A stretch of DNA of 37,072 nt from Selenomonas sp. (GCF_024699275.1 NZ_JAILPX010000039.1:1-37072); one strand, 5' to 3'; counted from the stretch's first letter, positions 15,112 through 23,790 are shown. Numbers and translations are program-made. The notes: a model not told the origin generated them from the letters alone.

Positions 15112-17124
15112 TTACTTGTCATAATGGGTCACATTGAATTTTGGTTCCCGGCTTTCTTCGGGTACGCCGCCAGCTGGTACGGGCTCCTTTGCTGTTTCAA
15201 CCTCTATGGCTTCATTATGGGCCTGTTCAACAAGCGTTGTCGGCGGAATCTGAGCTGGATCACCATCTTTAGGACCATTATCGTCATCCTTAGACGGTTC
15301 CTTTGGTTCTTCATCGGTGATAACGCCCTTTTCCAAGAGCTCTTCCAACTGTTTAGCCGTAAGCGTTTCTCTTTCGATCAGCGCCTGGGCAATAAGTTCC
15401 AGCTTATCGCGGTTTTCCGTAATAATCTGGCGGCAGGCTTCATAAGCCTCTTCCAGATATTTGCGGACTTCCTTATCGATTTCGCTGGCCACCTCTTCCG
15501 AGTAGTTGCGTTCCTGATGGAAGTCACGGCCCAGGAACACCTGATGGTTCTGGCTTTCGCCGTAAGCCACAGGGCCCAGCACATCACTCATACCATACTG
15601 CATGACCATGCCACGCACCATACGAGTTGCCTGTTGGATATCCTGAGACGCCCCCGTGCTGATTTCCTGCAGTACAATCTCTTCAGCTACCCGGCCGCCC
15701 ATGGCCACTTTAAGCTTGTCGAGAAGTTCCGACTTCGTGGCATAATTGCGGTCTTCCTTGGGCAGCATCAGCGTGTAACCACCAGCACGGCCTCGCGGAA
15801 TAATGGTAACTTTATGTACAGGATCTGCATGCTTAAGCATCATACCCACCAGGGTATGACCACCTTCATGATAAGCGGTCAGACGCTTTTCCTCATCGTT
15901 CATGATATGGGACTTGCGTTCAGGGCCAGCCATGACGCGTTCAATGGCTTCTTCCAGTTCCTGCATATAAATCTTTTTCTTATCCCGGCGGGCAGCCAGA
16001 AGTGCCGCTTCGTTGACCAGATTGCTGAGGTCGGCACCGGTAAAGCCCGGCGTCCGGCGAGCCAGGATATCCAAGTCAACAGCGCCATCCACCGGCTTGC
16101 CGGAGGTATGCACCTTGAGGATGGCCAGTCTGCCGCGCACATCGGGTTTATCCACCACGATCTGCCGGTCAAAGCGGCCTGGGCGCAGAAGCGCCGGGTC
16201 CAGGATATCGGGACGGTTGGTGGCTGCGATGATGATGATGCCCTCATTGGCAGCAAAGCCATCCATCTCCACCAGCAACTGGTTCAGTGTCTGCTCGCGT
16301 TCATCATGACCGCCGCCTACACCAGCACCACGCTGACGACCAACGGCATCGATTTCATCGATAAAGACAATGCACGGCGCATTTTTCTTGGCCTGATCGA
16401 ACAAATCGCGAACACGGGAGGCACCGACACCGACGAACATCTCCACAAAATCCGAACCGGAAATCGAGAAGAAGGGAACGCCGGCTTCACCAGCCACAGC
16501 CCGGGCCAGCAGCGTCTTACCAGTACCCGGAGGGCCAAAGAGCAATACGCCCTTAGGAATACGGGCACCGAGGTCATTATACTTCTTGGGATGCTTGAGG
16601 AACTCCACAACTTCTTCCAGTTCCTGCTTGGCCTCATCGGCACCAGCCACGTCCTTGAAGTTGACCTTGATCTTATCCGAGCCGCTCATGCGGGCCCGAC
16701 TCTTGCCGAAGGACATGACACGGCCACCGCCGCCCTGGGTCTGCTGCATGATGAAGAACCATACCCCTACCAGAAGCAGGATTGGCAGCAGGGACGAGAA
16801 CATGGTGGACCACCAAGGCGGTTCCGGCGGATTTTCCGCATCAATCTCCACCCCTTTGGCAGAGAGTTTATCAAAGAGTTTCGGATCGCGGTTCGGATTG
16901 TCCGGCGTAATCGTCGTAAATTCTGTACCATCGGACAACGTACCGCGAATGGTGTTTTGAATGAGGACAACTTTAGCTACTTTGCCTTCATCCACTTGTT
17001 GCAGGAAATTGGTATAGCCCATTTCCTGTTTAGTCGCGTTCCTTGTTGAGAAGTAGTCAATGATGGAAATGGCTACCAAAATAATCAACAAATAGAACCC
17101 TACGTTGCGTAGAAACTTATTCAA
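15112..17124 (-). CDS. ftsH: ATP-dependent zinc metalloprotease FtsH
   Basis: This 670-residue membrane protease degrades short-lived and misassembled membrane and soluble proteins. Two N-terminal helices (about 9-27 and 107-125) flank an extracytoplasmic domain. The AAA+ module has Walker A GPPGTGKT, Walker [10 protein letters not shown] and the arginine-finger region RPGRFDRQI. The zinc site HEGGH follows near residue 420. The last 60 or so residues form an acidic, proline-rich tail. The start codon is TTG at 17124, placed eight bases after AAGGAGG. An ATG five bases upstream of it opens a two-codon frame (ATG-GAT-TGA) that overlaps the TTG, so I reject it as the start. It follows hpt by 42 bases, the Bacillus-like tilS-hpt-ftsH order, and ends in a strong terminator. 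Confidence 0.97.
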   Translation of the reverse strand: MNKFLRNVGFYLLIILVAISIIDYFSTRNATKQEMGYTNFLQQVDEGKVAKVVLIQNTIRGTLSDGTEFTTITPDNPNRDPKLFDKLSAKGVEIDAENPPEPPWWSTMFSSLLPILLLVGVWFFIMQQTQGGGGRVMSFGKSRARMSGSDKIKVNFKDVAGADEAKQELEEVVEFLKHPKKYNDLGARIPKGVLLFGPPGTGKTLLARAVAGEAGVPFFSISGSDFVEMFVGVGASRVRDLFDQAKKNAPCIVFIDEIDAVGRQRGAGVGGGHDEREQTLNQLLVEMDGFAANEGIIIIAATNRPDILDPALLRPGRFDRQIVVDKPDVRGRLAILKVHTSGKPVDGAVDLDILARRTPGFTGADLSNLVNEAALLAARRDKKKIYMQELEEAIERVMAGPERKSHIMNDEEKRLTAYHEGGHTLVGMMLKHADPVHKVTIIPRGRAGGYTLMLPKEDRNYATKSELLDKLKVAMGGRVAEEIVLQEISTGASQDIQQATRMVRGMVMQYGMSDVLGPVAYGESQNHQVFLGRDFHQERNYSEEVASEIDKEVRKYLEEAYEACRQIITENRDKLELIAQALIERETLTAKQLEELLEKGVITDEEPKEPSKDDDNGPKDGDPAQIPPTTLVEQAHNEAIEVETAKEPVPAGGVPEESREPKFNVTHYDK

Positions 17125-17166
17125 TCCATTGCCCTCCTTCCAAGAGACCTTGGTCCCTCAGGATGT

Positions 17167-17718
17167 TTATTTGTCGGCGTAAATCTCAGGCTTCAGCACA
17201 CCGATATACGGCAGGTTACGGTAAATCTCTGCGTAGTCGAGACCATAGCCCACCAGGAATTCATCCGGTACTTCAAAACCGCAGTAGTCGATGGGAACTT
17301 CCACCACGCGACGGGACGGCTTGGAGAGCAAGGAACAAAGTTTTACGGACTTCGGCTTGCGCTCACGGAAATACTTGGACAGGTAATTCATCGTCGTACC
17401 TGAGTCTATTATATCTTCGATAACGATAAGGTGTTTTCCTTCAATATCATAATCCAGGTCCTTAAGAATCTTAACCGATCCTGTGGTGGATGTGCCATTG
17501 CCATAGCTGGAAGCAATCATAAAGTCAAAGCGCACCGGCAGTTCCAAGCGGCGAACCAAATCCGTATAGAACATGACCGCGCCCTTCAGGATGCCTACAC
17601 AATAGATGTCTTCTTTGGCATCCTTATAGTCTTCCGTAATCTGCTTGGCCATTTCAGCAATACGCTTCTGAATCTGTTCCTCCGAAAAAACTACTTTTTC
17701 GATATCTTCATGTAACAT
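17167..17718 (-). CDS. hpt: Hypoxanthine phosphoribosyltransferase
   Basis: The 183-residue enzyme salvages hypoxanthine (and often guanine) to the nucleoside monophosphate using PRPP. The PRPP-binding motif VIEDIIDSGTTM is at about residues 99-110, and the flexible-loop SYGNGTSTTG is at 71-80. I chose the ATG at 17718 because GAGAGGA lies about nine bases upstream and the sequence MLHEDIEKVVFSEEQI matches the normal Hpt N-terminus; a longer frame upstream would lie inside tilS. The first 11 bases overlap the end of tilS, so translation is coupled. The tilS-hpt-ftsH trio is conserved across Firmicutes. Confidence 0.95.
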   Translation of the reverse strand: MLHEDIEKVVFSEEQIQKRIAEMAKQITEDYKDAKEDIYCVGILKGAVMFYTDLVRRLELPVRFDFMIASSYGNGTSTTGSVKILKDLDYDIEGKHLIVIEDIIDSGTTMNYLSKYFRERKPKSVKLCSLLSKPSRRVVEVPIDYCGFEVPDEFLVGYGLDYAEIYRNLPYIGVLKPEIYADK

Positions 17719-19120
17719 GCTTAAATCCTCTCTCCTCAATCCTGAGATATAAAATTCTATGATAATCCGCATGGCCCTGCAAACATCTTGCACTGCGCCT
17801 GCGGCCAATCATCCAGATTATCTCACTGCCTGCAGCCAGCAAAGGCAGTGTATCCCGCATCCCTTGCGGAATCTTATCGTCAATCATGATCTTCTTGATC
17901 TTCTTGGACCCGCCAGGAAGAACCATAAAATCCCCCGGCCGGCGAAAACGCAGGACCAATGGTTCGTCAAAATTCTCTGGGTACAGATAAAGTTCCTGGG
18001 AAGACGTCTTAACCTCACGGTCCATTTCCGCCTGCCACGCCGTCATCACATGGAAACCGCCCCAATCCATGCTGCCCGGAATCTTTATCGCCATGGCCTG
18101 CAGACCGTTTTTCCCTGAAGTCTCTCGCCTATCCACCGTCTTGTCCATCACCAGATAGCCGTAGGTTATACGGGCGGTATAGCAATGCGATAGTTCCTGC
18201 TGACTCCCTGTCGCCCCCTGAAGGAGCAAAGAGCGTACCCGTTCCGTCTGCTGATAACCAAGGTCCAGGCCAGAACCGGTAACCCTTTTCCAAAGCCTGC
18301 GGATAAGGCCCCGCTGCAGTGCAGGATGCAGCTTAGCAACAGCTGCCTGCACAATAGCGCCATCCTCCTGCCGTACATAGCCTTCGTCAGCATGATAACG
18401 GGCAACCTCTTCCTGCAGGAAATCCTCTTCCTCGGCAGCCACCTCTGCCAACTGACAGAGGGCTCTGCTGATTTCGGGATTGTATTCTCTCTGCAATTGC
18501 GGTAAAAGTTCTAACCGCAGGCGATTACGGGTACAATCCGCCTGAAAATTTGTGGCATCCTCCCGATAGAGAAGGTGCTCCTGGTGACAATAGTCCAGCA
18601 GATCCTGTTTGCACAGCCCCAAGAGCGGGCGCACAATATGACCATCCCTGCCGCTTTGGGGACGCATCGCCCCCAAGCCGGTTATCCCCGTCCCCCGCAA
18701 AATGCGCATCAGCACGGTTTCCGCCTGATCATCAGCATGATGGGCCACGGCGATATAGTCAAAGCCCTGCTCCCGCCGTATCCGCTTCAAAAAGGCATAA
18801 CGCAAATAACGGGCTGCCTGTTCCAATGTCATGCCTAATTTTACCGCTTCCCTGGGCACATCTCCATGTGCTGCATAGCAGGGAATCTGGCGCTGCTGAC
18901 AAAAGTCAGCTACAAAACGGGCATCCGCCAGAGATACCTCTCCCCGGATGCCATGTTCATAGTGAGCAGCGGCAATCTGCCACTCATGACGAGGTGCCAG
19001 CCGCCAAAGGATATCCAGCAAAGCCAGCGAGTCTGCCCCGCCAGAACAGGCCACGAGGACTTTCGCCCCCATGGGTAGCAGTCCCTGGCGGCTGCAAAAC
19101 TGCTCTACTTTTTTCCGCAT
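17708..19120 (-). CDS. tilS: tRNA(Ile)-lysidine synthetase
   Basis: The 470-residue enzyme attaches lysine to C34 of the CAU-anticodon tRNA-Ile, changing it from Met to Ile identity. The ATP-binding P-loop SGGADS is at 26-31. YIAVAHHADDQAETVLMRILRGTG is in the N-terminal catalytic half, and the C-terminal TilS domain shows LRFRRPGDFMVLPGGSKKIKK and IPQGMRDTLPLL. The frame is open to 19156, but I place the start at the ATG at 19120: GAGG lies eight bases before it, while earlier candidates overlap a hairpin and have no good ribosome site. It ends 11 bases inside hpt. Shortened starts of this kind should be checked against close relatives. Confidence 0.94.
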   Translation of the reverse strand: MRKKVEQFCSRQGLLPMGAKVLVACSGGADSLALLDILWRLAPRHEWQIAAAHYEHGIRGEVSLADARFVADFCQQRQIPCYAAHGDVPREAVKLGMTLEQAARYLRYAFLKRIRREQGFDYIAVAHHADDQAETVLMRILRGTGITGLGAMRPQSGRDGHIVRPLLGLCKQDLLDYCHQEHLLYREDATNFQADCTRNRLRLELLPQLQREYNPEISRALCQLAEVAAEEEDFLQEEVARYHADEGYVRQEDGAIVQAAVAKLHPALQRGLIRRLWKRVTGSGLDLGYQQTERVRSLLLQGATGSQQELSHCYTARITYGYLVMDKTVDRRETSGKNGLQAMAIKIPGSMDWGGFHVMTAWQAEMDREVKTSSQELYLYPENFDEPLVLRFRRPGDFMVLPGGSKKIKKIMIDDKIPQGMRDTLPLLAAGSEIIWMIGRRRSARCLQGHADYHRILYLRIEERGFKHVT

Positions 19121-19147
19121 CGCAACTGCCTCAATCATCATAATGAA

Positions 19148-19172
19148 CAAAAGCACCCTTTGCAGAGTGCTT
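19148..19172 (-). terminator. Weak terminator or attenuator between the S1 gene and tilS
   Basis: On the minus strand AAGCACTC and GGGTGCTT form an 8-bp stem (one G-T pair) with a 6-base loop, followed by TTTTGTT. It is short, so read-through into tilS is likely. Confidence 0.45.
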
Positions 19173-19183
19173 CCTGTTTATGC

Positions 19184-19648
19184 TCAGTCCCGACGGGAAC
19201 CGCGTCCGCCACGTTTAGAATCCGTCTTGCGCCGCAGGTCCGTCAAGCGCTCATCGCTATCTTTGAGGAACTTAGACAGTTTATCCTCAAAGGATGCTGA
19301 AGCAGCACCGTAACGATTTGGTTTTCGGAAATCACGGCCCCCAAAATTACTTCTAGGTGCACGGAAGGAAGAACGCTCACGGGCTGGGGCTTCGGTTTTC
19401 TCCTCGGCCTTTTTCTCCTGCAGCTGCTTGATGGACAGGCCAATCTTACCTCTCTCATCAATGGCTACTACCTTAACCTTTACCTTGTCTTTCTCTGCCA
19501 AAAAATCATGGACATCCTTTACATACTCATCTGCAACTTCCGAAATATGTACAAGTCCTGTTTTCCCCTCTGGCAATTCAATAAATGCTCCAAAATTCGT
19601 GATGCCTGATACGACACCATCCAGCACGCTGCCAACTTCAATGGACAA
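19184..19648 (-). CDS. S1-domain RNA-binding protein (YabR-like)
   Basis: The 154-residue protein opens with one S1 domain (residues 1-73; EVGSVLDGVVSGITNFGAFIE, then GLVHISEVADEYV and GKIGLSIKQL), the OB-fold RNA-binding module. The rest is a charged linker rich in Lys/Glu followed by an Arg-rich, glycine-containing tail that ends RGGRGSRRD and is likely disordered and nucleic-acid binding. It corresponds in order to Bacillus yabR, which lies after divIC. The start codon is TTG at 19648, ten bases after AGGAGG. A strong promoter lies upstream, so it can be expressed independently of divIC. Its function in RNA metabolism is not defined. Confidence 0.85.
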   Translation of the reverse strand: MSIEVGSVLDGVVSGITNFGAFIELPEGKTGLVHISEVADEYVKDVHDFLAEKDKVKVKVVAIDERGKIGLSIKQLQEKKAEEKTEAPARERSSFRAPRSNFGGRDFRKPNRYGAASASFEDKLSKFLKDSDERLTDLRRKTDSKRGGRGSRRD

Positions 19649-19689
19649 ATTAATTCTTCCTCCTTAGCGTATTCAAAGATACAGGATTT

Positions 19690-19719
19690 ATTATACCCTT
19701 GACCGCTCGCGAGTGTCAA
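19690..19719 (-). promoter_or_regulatory. Consensus promoter of the S1 gene
   Basis: TTGACA (19714-19719) and TATAAT (19690-19695) match the consensus at all twelve positions with an 18-base spacer. The spacer contains the self-complementary CTCGCGAG, flanked by TTGAC and GTCAA, which could be an operator. Confidence 0.8.
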
Positions 19720-19740
19720 GAGATACAAACGCGTAAATGC

Positions 19741-20028
19741 TTATTTATGACCAACGCTGTAGGGCAGTTCCCCTGCTCTGGTCATCCCCAGTTCTTCCCG
19801 GGCAATCTTTTCGATATAGCCCAGTTCATTGAGTTGCCGGGCTTCTTCCTTGAGGGCAGCATTTTCCTTCTCCGCTGCCTCCAGTCTTGCCTGAGCCGCT
19901 GCATAATCATCAGCCGCCTGGCTAAGATAGACCTGCTGGGAAATCAGGATCGAGGAAAAATAGACAATAATGGCAAGCATGAGCAGCGCAAACCAATTGA
20001 AACCGCGCCTTTCCTTCCTTGCTCTCAT
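19741..20028 (-). CDS. divIC: Septum formation initiator, DivIC/FtsB family
   Basis: The 95-residue protein is a small bitopic membrane protein: a basic N-terminus (RARKERRG), one helix at about 10-28 (FALLMLAIIVYFSSILI), then an extracytoplasmic coiled coil (about 35-75) and the family motif YIEKIAREELGMTRAGE. DivIC/FtsB forms a complex with FtsL and DivIB/FtsQ that activates septal wall synthesis. Three ATG codons stand in tandem; the third (20028) lies seven bases after AGGAGG and is the best start. Gene order with the S1 protein, tilS, hpt and ftsH matches Bacillus. A promoter lies directly upstream. Confidence 0.93.
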   Translation of the reverse strand: MRARKERRGFNWFALLMLAIIVYFSSILISQQVYLSQAADDYAAAQARLEAAEKENAALKEEARQLNELGYIEKIAREELGMTRAGELPYSVGHK

Positions 20029-20061
20029 CATCATCCCTCCTCGCCAAACTCAATCTATTCT

Positions 20062-20090
20062 ATAATACCTGCAAACCCGCCCCATGGCAA
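20062..20090 (-). promoter_or_regulatory. Promoter of divIC
   Basis: TTGCCA (20085-20090) and TATTAT (20062-20067) on the minus strand are spaced by 17 bases. They lie between the zinc-ribbon gene and divIC, with AGGAGG about 25 bases downstream of the -10 box. Confidence 0.65.
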
Positions 20091-20097
20091 GAAAAAA

Positions 20098-20571
20098 CTA
20101 CGTTTCTGACCATTGAAAATAATTCGTGGAAGCAATCCGACGAAAATAGGAGGAACAGTTTGGGCAATGGAAATGATCCTTGACATTTTCCATATCCGGC
20201 CGCCCATTTACCAAAGTCACGGCCCGCCCTTCCACATAATCCATCAACTCACCACAACGGGGGCAGACACATTGATTGTGTGCATCCCGCTTAAGCTCCG
20301 TGGGCTTAAGTTCTCCCGTGGGCACCCACTTTTCTTTATTCTTTGGACTTGCACTGTTCGGCAAATCGTGTTCATCATAAAAGCCCGAGCCCAAAAGTTC
20401 CTGGAAGTACACACCGCAATTCCAGCATTCATATTTCGGCAGGATTGAAGACATATCTGCACGGCCGCTAACGATCTGCACCGCTGTGCCATCCACGAAA
20501 TGCAATGGCCGACCACATTTTGGGCATATCTTGTTATTGGATCCATCCTTCTGCAGTTGAAATACCGCCAT
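20098..20571 (-). CDS. Protein of two tandem zinc-ribbon modules, function unknown
   Basis: The 157-residue product consists of two copies of the same module. Copy one has CPKCG (Cys16, Cys19) and CWNCG (Cys49, Cys52); copy two has CPRCG (Cys103, Cys106) and CPNCS (Cys136, Cys139). Both use CX2C-X29-CX2C, and the intervening stretch aligns (VDGTAVQIVSGRADM against VEGRAVTLVNGRPDM). I take the ATG at 20571, preceded by GGTGAT, since the upstream extension overlaps the GT28 gene and lacks zinc-ribbon character. I do not recognise the family. Such ribbons bind nucleic acid or protein, so an accessory role is possible. It lies 53 bases after the GT28 gene and before the divIC promoter. Confidence 0.75.
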   Translation of the reverse strand: MAVFQLQKDGSNNKICPKCGRPLHFVDGTAVQIVSGRADMSSILPKYECWNCGVYFQELLGSGFYDEHDLPNSASPKNKEKWVPTGELKPTELKRDAHNQCVCPRCGELMDYVEGRAVTLVNGRPDMENVKDHFHCPNCSSYFRRIASTNYFQWSET

Positions 20572-20624
20572 GCTATCACCAATCTTCCCATAAAATGCCA
20601 ACACCAGCAAATCTCGCAAATATA

Positions 20625-21764
20625 TTATTCCCTGTTTCCTGCAAAAAAACCTGCTGCTGTCAAAATTATTTTCACAATTTCCTGTCCAGCCATAGGTCTG
20701 GCGCTTTTCAAGGCCTGCGCCTGCATTTGGGCCAGGCAATCCCGCCGAAAGATTTCGTCCACCGCTGCAGCCAGATTTTCACCGGGATGAAGCCAAACTG
20801 CCGCACCATGGCGGGTAGCATAGACGGCATTTTCCGTCTCTGGACCAGGAATGGGATCATGTAGCAGCATCGGCGTTCCCAAGGCAAAGGCCTCACTGAT
20901 GGTCAAGGCGCCCGGCTTCGTAATGAGCAGGTCCGCCGCCCGCATCAGCTTCCGGACCTCATCGGTATATCCCCAGACCCGGATGGTATGATGGGAATGC
21001 TCCGCAAAATCCTCGGCCTGCTGTAGCAACTGATTGTTGCGGCCAGCAATGACCAGAATCAGCAAGGTCTGCGTAATCTTTTCCAGCTGCTGCAACGTGC
21101 GTTCAATGCCGCCCAGTCCCAAACCGCCGCCCATCAGCAGCACAACCTTCTGTTCCCTGCCGATGCCCAGTTCCTCGCGCAATTCTTTCTTCCCGGGCAT
21201 GCTCCGAACAGCAGAGCTGATGGGAATACCTGTGACGTGCAGGCTTCCTTCATCAAAGCCCTGCTTCATCATATCCTGCCGCATGTGTTCTGTGGCCATG
21301 AAATAGTGATCCACACCAGCACAAAGCCACATCTGATGCAGGGAATAATCCGTCATCACCACAGACAAGGGCAGGCTGCTATGCTGCTTCGCTTTCCAAA
21401 GGGCCACCGTTCCCGCCGGAAAGGGATGGGTACAGATTACGCTGTCCGGCTGCAGTTCTGCCTGCAGTCGCGCAAATACCGGTAGCATAAAATAGGCAAA
21501 CACGTCCTTCCCCCAGCTGCCCCCTTTTTCGCTGGCGGAAAGTTTATAAAACACATCGTAGAGATTCGGCACGAAATGCAGCATTTCTAAATAGATTTTT
21601 TTCGTCAGCCAGTGCCAGAAAGATGTACTGCGAGCCATGAAGTCAATCGTGATGACCTCTGCCCCGGGGTGCTGACGATTAAGTTCCTGGGCCACCGCCT
21701 CCGCCGCTTTGATATGACCAGAACCGATGGATGCGGTCAGGATTAATATTTTCTTGGGCGCCAT
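20625..21764 (-). CDS. Diacylglycerol glycosyltransferase-like protein (MGDG synthase/UgtP family, GT28)
   Basis: The 379-residue protein opens with the MGDG-synthase N-terminal domain (KKILILTASIGSGHIKAAEAV, glycine-rich loop with His) and continues with a GT28 C-terminal domain: VVLLMGGGLGLGGIERTL, RVWGYTDEVRKLMRAADLLITKPGALTISEA. This is the donor-binding pattern of MurG/UgtP-like enzymes that put glucose or galactose on diacylglycerol. I use the ATG at 21764, eight bases after GAGAGG; the frame also opens nine bases earlier with GTG. Some family members in other lineages act on other lipids, so the acceptor is uncertain. It follows the dehydrogenase gene by 52 bases. Confidence 0.83.
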   Translation of the reverse strand: MAPKKILILTASIGSGHIKAAEAVAQELNRQHPGAEVITIDFMARSTSFWHWLTKKIYLEMLHFVPNLYDVFYKLSASEKGGSWGKDVFAYFMLPVFARLQAELQPDSVICTHPFPAGTVALWKAKQHSSLPLSVVMTDYSLHQMWLCAGVDHYFMATEHMRQDMMKQGFDEGSLHVTGIPISSAVRSMPGKKELREELGIGREQKVVLLMGGGLGLGGIERTLQQLEKITQTLLILVIAGRNNQLLQQAEDFAEHSHHTIRVWGYTDEVRKLMRAADLLITKPGALTISEAFALGTPMLLHDPIPGPETENAVYATRHGAAVWLHPGENLAAAVDEIFRRDCLAQMQAQALKSARPMAGQEIVKIILTAAGFFAGNRE

Positions 21765-21816
21765 CAGTGCCACCTCTCCATCTGTTAGATTTCACACCTG
21801 CCTATTGTAACATAAA

Positions 21817-22563
21817 TCAGGCAGTGAGACCACCGTCCACACCCAAAATCGTCCCCGTAATAAACCCTGCTTCCGGGGAGGCTAAGAACTTTATGGCTGC
21901 CGCCGCTTCTTCTGCTTTGCCGATACGTCCCAGAGGATAAACAGAAGCCATTTCCCGCAGGGCTGCATCCCGATCCGGCGCTCCCTTCAGCTGGGCTTCG
22001 GTCAAGGGGGTCAGAATATCCCCCGGAGCAATGGCATTGACCCGCACGCCAAAGCCAGCCAATTCCAGTGCCAAGGCCCTGGTAAACATCACCACTGCCC
22101 CCTTGCTGGCACAGTAGAGACTGCAATAGTAGTTGCCATGCACCCCGGCATCAGAAGCCACATTGACCATATTCCCCCGGGATTCCTTCAGGGCTGGCAC
22201 CGCTGCCTGACTGAGATAATATGTGCCTTTGACATTGATATCCAGCACCGCATCAATCTGCTCCGCCTGCATATCCTCAATGGCGCCTTCCAGATAGATG
22301 CCGGCAGAATTGACCAATACGTCAAGACCGCCCCATTGTTTCCTGACCTTATCCACGGCCAGCCGGCAATCCGTCAGTTGGCTGACATCCCCTTGAATAA
22401 AAGTCGCCCGGTTACCTGCCGCTAGTCCCTGGAGAGCATCTTTGCCCCGCTGCTCTGACCTGCCCAATAAAGCCACCTTTGCTCCCGCTTCCAAAAACAG
22501 GCTGGCTGCAGCCAGTCCTATGCCAGAGGTCCCTCCAGAAATCAAAATGCGCTTATCCTTCAT
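21817..22563 (-). CDS. Short-chain dehydrogenase/reductase (FabG-like)
   Basis: The 248-residue protein is a classical SDR: the cofactor loop SGGTSGIG near residue 9, NSAGIYLEG, a catalytic Ser in VASDAG and Tyr-X3-Lys in LYCASKGA, with PGDILTPL and a C-terminal GTILGVDGGLTA. These enzymes reduce or oxidise small carbonyl/hydroxyl substrates with NAD(P)H. The sequence resembles 3-oxoacyl-ACP reductases, but no other fatty-acid genes are near and an unrelated substrate is possible. It is the first gene after the hup terminator, with GGAG ahead of the ATG. I found no convincing promoter in the 62 bases between terminator and start. Confidence 0.85.
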   Translation of the reverse strand: MKDKRILISGGTSGIGLAAASLFLEAGAKVALLGRSEQRGKDALQGLAAGNRATFIQGDVSQLTDCRLAVDKVRKQWGGLDVLVNSAGIYLEGAIEDMQAEQIDAVLDINVKGTYYLSQAAVPALKESRGNMVNVASDAGVHGNYYCSLYCASKGAVVMFTRALALELAGFGVRVNAIAPGDILTPLTEAQLKGAPDRDAALREMASVYPLGRIGKAEEAAAAIKFLASPEAGFITGTILGVDGGLTA

Positions 22564-22623
22564 GAAAATCTCCTCTTCATTCCATCCTTTATGCCCAGAT
22601 TTCTGCGCAAAAAGGGCCTAGAT

Positions 22624-22654
22624 GACAAAAACCGTGCTCCGAAGAGCACGGTTT
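22624..22654 (-). terminator. Terminator after hup
   Basis: An 11-bp perfect stem (AAACCGTGCTC / GAGCACGGTTT) closed by a TTCG tetraloop is followed by TTTTTG on the minus strand. It ends the hup transcript. Confidence 0.92.
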
Positions 22655-22669
22655 CGCTTATGATTCGAA

Positions 22670-22945
22670 TCAGCCGTTGACTGCATCCTTCAATGCCTTG
22701 CCAGCTTTGAAAACCGGATTCTTGGCTGCCGGAATTTCAATCTCTTTGCCCGTCTGGGGGTTGCGGCCCTTGCGAGCAGCACGTTCTTTCACTTCGAAAG
22801 TACCAAAGCCAATCAGCTGCACACGGTCACCCTCAATCAGAGCCTGCTGTACGCTTTCAAAAAAAGCACCCAGAGCCTTTTCCGCATCTTTTTTCGTCAG
22901 ACCGGATTTTTCTGCAATATTAGCTACCAATTCAGTTTTATTCAT
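22670..22945 (-). CDS. hup: DNA-binding protein HU
   Basis: The 91-residue nucleoid protein binds and bends DNA as a dimer. It shows the family opening [25 protein letters not shown] in pattern, [13 protein letters not shown] at about 46-58 and the DNA-grasping arm [16 protein letters not shown], then [14 protein letters not shown]. The start ATG at 22945 is preceded by AAGGAGG. The leader (22946-23040) contains a small inverted repeat at about 22978-22995 but no clear promoter boxes. Terminators before and after indicate an independent, highly expressed unit. HU also sits beside yabN-like genes in many Firmicutes. Confidence 0.97.
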   Translation of the reverse strand: MNKTELVANIAEKSGLTKKDAEKALGAFFESVQQALIEGDRVQLIGFGTFEVKERAARKGRNPQTGKEIEIPAAKNPVFKAGKALKDAVNG

Positions 22946-23040
22946 GATCGTAGCCTCCTTAAAGAAGATTATTACTGCTGACGGCAGTCCGCCAGCCCTG
23001 CGGTTCATTCCGCTATAAGAGAATTTAACAGAAACGCCCG

Positions 23041-23072
23041 CAAAAATCAAGGGTTTTCGGGAAAAAACCCTT
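23041..23072 (-). terminator. Terminator after the mfd-methylase unit
   Basis: AAGGGTTTT and AAAACCCTT form a 9-bp perfect stem with a 6-base loop, followed on the minus strand by GATTTTTG. It lies 25 bases after the methylase gene. Confidence 0.85.
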
Positions 23073-23096
23073 GTCCCGTCCCTAAATCAGCCCGTT

Positions 23097-23783
23097 TCAG
23101 CCCTTTTTTGCGGCCAAAGGACGGATATAGAGACTGGTCAAATGATCCAAATCCGGCTGACGGTCCAGTTCATAAAGCGGAATTTGGCGAATGCTTTCAT
23201 CAGCCATGGCCAGATTGTGAATATAGGTTATCTCGTACTCGTCCGGATACAAATCCATAAGCATCAGCTTGGCATCTGAAGCAATGGGCTGGCTGTACAC
23301 CTGGGTGATGATCAAAGACTGTGCCGGCGTCTCCTTTAAGGTCTCAATATCCAAAGCATCCAGGATAGTCAGCCCTTCCACCGGGTCAATTCCCAATCGC
23401 GTATACATGACCTCCACAAAACTCATACCGGGACGAATATCCACGTCCACAGCAGTATCCTTGGACAAATCGCGGAGCAATACCACCGTACGCTCAGCCA
23501 CCAAGGGACTGCCCGGCACCACGTAGACCAAATCTTCCCCTGCTGCCGCCCGCTTCAGCAAATCCGCAGCAATGCTGCGATAAAGGGTTTCAAAATCCGC
23601 GGCTTCCTCATAAAAGCCATCATAAGTCGTGTAGGTAATCCCTGCCTCATCCAAAGCCGCCACTGTAGGGTGAATCCTGGTGCGCAGGATCAAATGAGCA
23701 GCCTGCTCCATCAGCGCCCAGCTTTCCCGGGTAATCAGCCCTGCATGGCCAGGACCTAACCCCACTACCGTAATCTTTGCCAT
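23097..23783 (-). CDS. Tetrapyrrole-methylase-fold protein (YabN N-terminal domain type, without MazG)
   Basis: The 228-residue protein matches the N-terminal half of YabN/MazG-family proteins: ITVVGLGPGHAGLITRESW at the start, YVVPGSPLVAERTVVLL in the middle and the C-terminal YIHNLAMADESIRQIPLYEL. The fold is that of SAM-dependent tetrapyrrole methylases, but the methylation substrate of this group is unknown. In Bacillus the protein continues with a MazG nucleotide pyrophosphohydrolase domain; here it stops at a clean TGA followed by a terminator, so the MazG part is absent from this locus. It starts 8 bases after mfd with AGGAGA ahead of the ATG, so the two are co-transcribed. Confidence 0.88.
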   Translation of the reverse strand: MAKITVVGLGPGHAGLITRESWALMEQAAHLILRTRIHPTVAALDEAGITYTTYDGFYEEAADFETLYRSIAADLLKRAAAGEDLVYVVPGSPLVAERTVVLLRDLSKDTAVDVDIRPGMSFVEVMYTRLGIDPVEGLTILDALDIETLKETPAQSLIITQVYSQPIASDAKLMLMDLYPDEYEITYIHNLAMADESIRQIPLYELDRQPDLDHLTSLYIRPLAAKKG

Positions 23784-23790
23784 AATCTCC

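Noticed and set aside
15124..17049. A 641-codon open frame on the plus strand opposite ftsH
   Set aside because: It is an antisense shadow of a highly conserved gene: no ribosome site, no recognisable domain, and a composition of His, Phe and Cys typical of reversed coding DNA.
17125..17166. T-box or riboswitch before ftsH
   Set aside because: Only a short CCAAG/CTTGG hairpin lies in 42 bases, too small for any known riboswitch and without a terminator alternative.
19121..19156. Upstream starts for tilS
   Set aside because: They overlap the small hairpin after the S1 gene and lack a properly spaced ribosome site, unlike the ATG at 19120.
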